Source: Vigna angularis (taxonomy: Eukaryota > Streptophyta > Magnoliopsida > Fabales > Fabaceae). Taken from it: a stretch of DNA of 64,000 nucleotides. The notes beneath the pieces are model-generated. The model saw only the letters and a list, made by a program, of their open reading frames with translations. It had not been told where the DNA came from and searched no databases. Shown here one piece after another: positions 58,891-64,000 of the stretch. Position 1 is the first letter of the stretch. Each line of letters begins with the position of its first letter. The stretch spans positions 6,014,001-6,078,000 of the forward strand of contig NC_068974.1 in the NCBI RefSeq assembly GCF_016808095.1, read 5' to 3'. The translations under genes were made by a program, and so were the position numbers.

Positions 58891-59956
58891 TCAATATTCT
58901 AAAGTGTTGTTGAAATTGAGTGAGTTTGGGTTGTTCAAGTTGGCTGTGAGTGCATGAGAGCATGGGATTCCCATTATACTTCAATTTATGCAGCTACACT
59001 CTCTTTTATCTATATCAATCACAAACTTTTCAACAATGTTGGATCTGTGCATGATCTCAAATATTTTCAGCCCTCACCATTTGCAAAATGATAAACAAGA
59101 TATAAGTTTATAATGACTATTAAATGAAATCATAAAGTAAAAGACTAAATGTCATACCTAAGTATCCAATATTTTGTGTTCTCTAACTCCTTTTGTAGTG
59201 TCTCTTACTAATTTTGGGGCAAAGGGACCTTGAAATCTACTTATCTTCTCTCTATTTGTTGTCCATCTCTTCATCATGTACAAGAGAATGTCTTCCAACA
59301 TTGTTATGATGGGCATACCTACTTGAATCTAATATCACACTGTTAAATGCTTCAGATATATTATTCACAAGGGTGCCACAAGCTGGTCTTCTTGTAAATC
59401 TTGACCTAGACCAAAATCTACAATCTCAAATAGAATTAAAATTTTTGAAAACAAACAAACAATTGAAGCTTTCAATACTTGTCTTGGTGGAATAACAATC
59501 AAGTGTTTAAAGGCGTCTTAATTAACGTCTTTGATTTCTCTCATCAATGCCTCCCATGGTTGAGGGTGTGTTGATGATGCTACCTTCCATAGTAAGCATT
59601 TCAGATTTTTTACAGCAAATTCCTTCCTAAAATTTGCTTATATGTGGCACACACAAAACATTTGGTCCACACCAGGCAAAGGTTTTTGTAAAGCTGGCAA
59701 AAGTCCCTATCAGAGTAATCAATCAAAGTATGAGACTTAAATGTATATCTTTTTGTTGAAAGTAAAGAATGAAAGGTTGACATTTACTTACTTTTTGTTG
59801 ATCTGACACAAATGTACATCTTAAACAAAATCCACCACCACAAAGTTCATCAATCAACCATTCTAAAAATCAAGTCCATGTTTTCTTATTCTCCACTTCA
59901 ACAATAGTGTATGCCAAGAGACACATTTGGTCACTACCATCTCTTCCAAGAGCCAC
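58891..59956 (-). pseudogene. mudrA transposase, C-terminal part (fragment A')
   Basis: Mirror of 35165-36230, with the same stop in the SWIM motif and after KKTW. Confidence 0.7.
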
Positions 59957-59976
59957 TAGTACAAAAATAGCATATA

Positions 59977-60219
59977 ACCCCCACAAAATATCAAGGGTTT
60001 CAAAACCGGTACTAAATAACATAAATTTCAGAATAACCAGTAAGTAATAAAGGTTTTAAAACGACACTTACAACCGTAAGTAAATAAATACTATTTTATG
60101 AAGGATTAGTGAAAATCACCAATAATCCGTTAATGTAGTTGGTTTTATCTAAGAAAAACAAATCGTAGATAACATCATTAATGGGTTAAAACTTTCAAAA
60201 ATACTAAAAATAACCCTTG
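59977..60219 (+). repeat. Dispersed repeat R1, cut copy
   Basis: Mirror of 34902-35144. It starts at CCCCCACAAAATATC. Confidence 0.6.
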
Positions 60220-60786
60220 TTAAAAATTATATGTTAGATAACTATTGGTATGCTTTACAAGAGGGTTTGAACAAATCTTCTATATAATTTTGATTAGTCG
60301 TGGAGATGAAGTTACAAAAGAAGGTGTTTTTTACCAAGTTTTATCAAGATATTAGATAACTATTGGACCTCATCTATTATCTATAGTCTAGAATATCATC
60401 TACAACGTCTGCTTTTCTGTGTTAAACGTCTGCTTTTCTGTGTTAAATAATAATCATTTAAGTTATAATAATAATTTAATGAAAAGATTAAGTTAAAATC
60501 AATCTTAATGGATAATTTATCTCTAAATTAAATCTCTCACAACATTTCATGAGTAAATTTAGGAAACAAATGATCGTATAAAATTTCATCTAATCCTTTT
60601 AAATTGCTATATCTGCATATATTTGAAGAATATCTGTTTAAAAGGTTTTTTGAACGTAAGATATTGTTTAACATTGGAGAAAATAACATCAGCAAGGTTG
60701 AAAGTAAAAGAGTAAAATCATATTTAATAAATATATTTTATTACTAAATATATTTCAGAGAGTAAAAGAGTATAGAAATTTTTTTT

Positions 60787-60794
60787 CTATAAAT
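60787..60794 (+). promoter_or_regulatory. Probable TATA box of gene A3
   Basis: CTATAAAT at the same spacing as in A1. Confidence 0.5.
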
Positions 60795-60880
60795 TCATAT
60801 TTACCTTTCATAAACATTGCAAGTAAGATCTCATCTTGTATACAAATTTGAGATTAGTGGAGAGAATTTAGAGAAGAAAT

Positions 60881-61350
60881 ATGGGGAAAATTGAGAGAAA
60901 AACTATTGGAGTTATAATCACAATCATGATCCTATCAAGTTTTGTCGCGGCCGATCCAACAGATAATTTTTTTTGCAATGCAAAGTGTAAAATCAAATGT
61001 GAAGAACAACCCTTTCCAGAACATTATGCCCAATGTATGAAGGATTGTAAATCGCATTGCGCTAAACCATTATCTGATCCACTTTATAATTGTATTACTG
61101 GTTGTCGCTTGATGAAGTCTATTGCCATAAAAAATGGTATGTTTTCTAAAATTATTTTCTCCTTTTCATGATTTTCTATTTTTTCTCTATATTTCATTTC
61201 ATTAATTATTCTTTTTCAGAAATTTGATATTAATTTTAATTGCTTTGGATTTTAACCATTATTTTTACATGTTTATCAGGTGCTGGTGATCTTGGCAATA
61301 ATCTCATGAATACTTGTATGCAAGACTGTAAACAAAATTTTAATTTGTAA
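60881..61350 (+). CDS. Thionin-like cysteine-rich secreted peptide, type A, copy 3
   Basis: Exons 60881-61136 and 61280-61350. Exon 1 protein, intron and spacing are the same as the copies at 13631 and 34240. About 0.9 kb of upstream region and the 3' flank up to 61580 also match. It is transcribed away from the palindrome centre. It differs from the other two in its distal 3' flank: after 61580 it joins a different part of the unit, so any transcript running beyond the likely AATAAA near 61408 would differ. Function as for copy 1. Confidence 0.8.
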
Positions 61351-61580
61351 CTACAATTTTAGTTAGAAATTGTTAGAAGAAATAATATTTCCTGCTGAAT
61401 TATGAGTAATAAATATTGATAAAAAATAATATTTGTTATTTATTTCCGTATTTTCTTTCCCAATTACGTTCTTTCATCTTTCTTATCTTTTTTATTGTAA
61501 CTTGGGTATTAATAAAACAATTTTTTTAAAGAAAACATTATCGACAAATTCTATTAAGGAAGACAACGAGAAAAAAAAAA

Positions 61581-62067
61581 CATATAGTGATATCAATCAA
61601 ACAACATATAAGATTTATATGTTGGTTCAACCTAACCATTTTACGCTACATCTAATTTCCTCTTTAAGTAGATAACTTATAAGGTTCTAATAGTCAAATC
61701 AAAGATTACAAAAATCGAGTAGACAAACTAGTTTTGATTCTAATGAATACACAAATCACTCTTGTTTAAACCATTCTAATCTCTCTTAAGATTAAGAATT
61801 CATAGACAAAAAGAAAAAATCTCCTACAAAAAATACAATTTTAGCTCACTAGGAAAAACTTCATAGTGTGAATGATTACAAAGTATATCTCACAACCCAA
61901 GAACATTTATTATCACTATAATACTTAAACAGAAATTTGAATAAAATGTATATACTTTGTGTGACAAGACTTTTTTGTAAATTATTTTTTATCTAGAAAA
62001 TACTTTATCATTTTTAAAATTATATTAAGAGACCATAAGATGTTATGGTTTATAAGCATTAGACCAT
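61581..62067 (+). repeat. Thionin-unit distal 3' flank joined at a breakpoint
   Basis: From CATATAGTGATATCAATC it matches 55665-56231, with small differences, instead of continuing the A3 flank. No gene; the open frame that crosses 61580 is a fusion artefact. Confidence 0.6.
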
Positions 62068-62268
62068 CACTAGTGCAAAAGAGTCCATTTGACATCATAA
62101 CATTGATTAATGATATTTAATAAGTTATTGTCATAAAAAAACGGCTATTGGCAAAATTGTAATTTTTTTTAACTCTTTAACAACGGTTGGTTAAATAATC
62201 ATTGTTAAAAGTAGAAATGACAAAGGTTATATAAAGAATTGTCATTAAAAGTGGAAAAGATGATAAAT

Positions 62269-62350
<82 letters not shown>

Positions 62351-62816
62351 AATCGTCATTAAAACATTCAGAAACAATGACAATTATATAAAGAATCGTC
62401 GTCGAATGTTCAATACTTTCATAAAATAAAGATGTGTTTTTTTCTCCCGCTAGACTTTTGTTTGAGAGTTTTCTCTTCCTCTTCACTTTTGTTTTCTCTT
62501 CCCCTCTCCCTTTTCATTTTCTCTTCCCTTTGCATCTCATAGTCATCACAACTGTCAATGGTCAACCGCCGCGAGCCGCTACCAAAAGTGATCTGCTCCA
62601 CGTGAACCTCCTCCAGTCGTGAAGCACTACTGATTTCACTACACGACGCATCTTGCACTAAAACCCATGCGTGAGGCTCCAATATGAAACTCTTCACACT
62701 AAGTTGTGAGGCTCATCCACAAAGCTCTCTACAATATGTTGCAAAACCCTCGTGAGTTTCCTCCTCACCTATGATTAGTACTTTTACATTTATCTCTACG
62801 GCTTCACAAACAAGTA
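62068..62816. mobile_element. CACTA-like element, start and interior
   Basis: CACTAGTGCAAAAGAG at 62068 corresponds to the ends at 11522 and 56232. The interior has AATCGTC/GACGATT words and a C/T-rich stretch (62410-62540) shared with 11790-11940. Open frames here come from the TA repeat and low complexity. Confidence 0.4.
62277..62348. repeat. (AT)n microsatellite, 36 units
   Basis: 72 bases of uninterrupted AT dinucleotides. The corresponding place in the other copies (for example near 56440) has only about four units, so the tract expanded here. Confidence 0.95.
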
Positions 62817-62881
62817 AATAATTAACCCATGGAAAACTTATGTGCCTTTTAACACTCAAATGAAAATGTTTTTCTACTCTA

Positions 62882-63182
62882 CACTGGTAGGAATGTTTTG
62901 ATTAATCTCTTTGTGATATGCAACACATTATTATTTGTTTCTTTCTTTAAGATGCCTTTTAACAGTGGTTTAAGAACAAGTGTCATCATTTGAGACTTTT
63001 AACGACGATTATTTTAATTTTCGCCATTTTTGTTGGACTTCTAACGATGTCAATATCGACTAAAATTCAAAAACCATCGTTAGAAGGTTGTTTTAACCAT
63101 CATGGAAAGATTAAGATTCTTAAGATTAAACTTTCTTACGATAAAAAAATCTCCTATTTTTTTATAACAAAAACTACTAGTG
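62882..63182. mobile_element. Possible small CACTA-type MITE (about 300 bp)
   Basis: It begins CACTGGTAGGAATG and ends ...AACAAAAACTACTAGTG, which reads on the minus strand CACTAGTAGTTTTTG. It lies within about 420 bases absent from the related tract at 12210-12225. Inner words TTTTAACGACG and CATCGTTAG form imperfect inverted pairs. No exact target duplication, so the call is tentative. Confidence 0.35.
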
Positions 63183-64000
63183 AACAATAGATAAAGAACA
63201 CATAAAACAAAGACATTAAAATTATGCACAACATAACTTGTATATAGAATGCACATCAAAAGTTTAAGACATGAAAAATAGTACTTAGACAAAATTGTAT
63301 AATATTCCTTCTCTCATTTTTTTTGTCAACAACAAAAAGGGTAAAGGAAAAGAAAACATCACTCGTGATTTTGGCAATGGTTGTGGATGTGAAGGTGATG
63401 TGGAGATGGTTCAATCCTCTTGGTGGGTTCCTTTATAGCTCATAGTTATTCAATTATTCTTATACGTGACTTAAATTTTATTGAGCAAGGTAGACAGTAT
63501 GATATGTGTGTTTAACTTTGACGTTCTGAGGGACTAGCTATGTGAAAATTTGTCTAGTACATTAACAACTCTCCTTTACTCTTTGACCTGAAATACACTC
63601 ACACTCTCCAAAGCAAGAATTAACCTAAACCTTAGAACACTATACTACAAGAGTATAAGAAAAAGTAAAATACAAGCTTAAAGAATCTTTAACTTGAGGT
63701 GTCTAGAACCATGAATTTAGAGTTTAGTATATAACCACAACACTATACTAGTGAGACTCTGCGTCACCCTATTCGGTACCGATCAGAGTAGTCGTTGTGC
63801 GATGCAACATAAGGGTTTGATCTTCCCTTTCTTCTGCTATTTTTTATTTCCCATTTTCGATGAATTGTTATTTGGTTTTTTTGTTTTGGCTTTAGGATGA
63901 AGAAGGTAGTAATGGTCTTTTTGGTGTGATGATAGATCAATTGTTTATTATCTATTGTAATTGCAAGTGAATGGAAGATTGTTTGTTGTGTGATTTAAGA
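63183..64000. other. Repeat-derived spacer at the window end
   Basis: 63240-63560 matches 12215-12530. 63640-63740 carries the R2-like CCATGAATTTAGAGTTTAG words, and 63730-63960 matches 26945-27130 in reverse. I see no gene. Confidence 0.5.

Larger units (their letters stand above)
57343..59976 (-). mobile_element. MULE fragment A' (3' half with right terminus)
   Basis: Mirror of 35145-37778. The right terminal inverted repeat is at 57343-57571. At 59953-59976 the 24-base CACTA end (CACTAGTACAAAAATAGC...) joins it to R1. Confidence 0.75.
51604..61580 (-). repeat. Right arm of the 10-kb inverted repeat
   Basis: Mirror of 33541-43517 (coordinate sum 95121). It contains gene B2, MULE fragment A', gene A3 and the MULE-R 5' end. 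Beyond 61580 the sequence no longer matches the left arm: after an A-tract it jumps to a tract related to 55665. Confidence 0.92.

Noticed and set aside
33541..61580. Organellar inverted repeat or bacterial origin
   Set aside because: Introns, LTR retroelements, CACTA and MULE elements and AT-rich spacers show plant nuclear DNA; no plastid or mitochondrial gene is present.
62177..62486. Open frames with long Ile-Tyr repeats
   Set aside because: Direct translations of the AT microsatellite.

Overview
The window looks like an AT-rich, transposon-dense intergenic tract of a plant nuclear genome. A legume, perhaps of the Phaseolus/Vigna group, is my best guess, from the styles of the CACTA, Sirevirus-like LTR and MULE sequences. 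That assignment is inference; no species-specific gene was recognised. There are no bacterial features, no tRNA or rRNA gene that I can see, and no CRISPR array. The only apparently intact host genes are five small two-exon genes for secreted, cysteine-rich, thionin-like peptides. They come in two sequence types: type A at 13.6, 34.2 and 60.9 kb, and type B at 41.1 and 54.0 kb.

Layout. 0-9.9 kb holds nested debris: a CACTA end, three Sirevirus-like copia LTR pieces (one of full length; the third lies at 25.6-26.7 kb), and the 5' half of a CACTA element with a broken TNP2 transposase. 9.9-15.5 kb holds a gene-less copy of the thionin 3' flank, then thionin gene A1. 16.2-19.0 kb is a CACTA element with both ends. 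19.5-25.3 kb holds gypsy integrase debris split by a CACTA-like element that carries a tandemly duplicated exon resembling a WD40 repeat of a BRWD-type protein. 26.9-33.5 kb is an inverted thionin 3' flank split by a degenerate Ty1/copia element with LTRs, PBS, PPT and a 5-bp target duplication.

33.5-61.6 kb is a large inverted repeat. The outer arms (33541-43517 and 51604-61580) pair with no length difference at any point I checked, and looked identical wherever I compared bases. Each arm carries one type A gene, one type B gene, a 3' half of a Mutator-like element (MULE) and a 5' MULE end. The inner parts of the palindrome are older, clearly diverged, inverted MULE copies (MULE-L and MULE-R). 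They flank a spacer that holds the C-terminal half of a CACTA TNP2 gene and a second CACTA gene. All four MULE copies carry, convergent to mudrA, a remnant of a GRF-type zinc-finger gene.

How it fits together. Thionin-like genes sit in a repeat unit (promoter, gene, about 2 kb of 3' flank, dispersed repeat R1) that has been multiplied and inverted together with the MULE inserted upstream. The two mudrA copies point at each other across the spacer. Transcription from either MULE end could therefore yield a long hairpin RNA, an arrangement comparable to maize Mu killer. The near-identity of the 10-kb arms, next to clearly diverged inner MULE sequence, implies a very recent duplication or conversion, or else an assembly error. 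This should be settled first.
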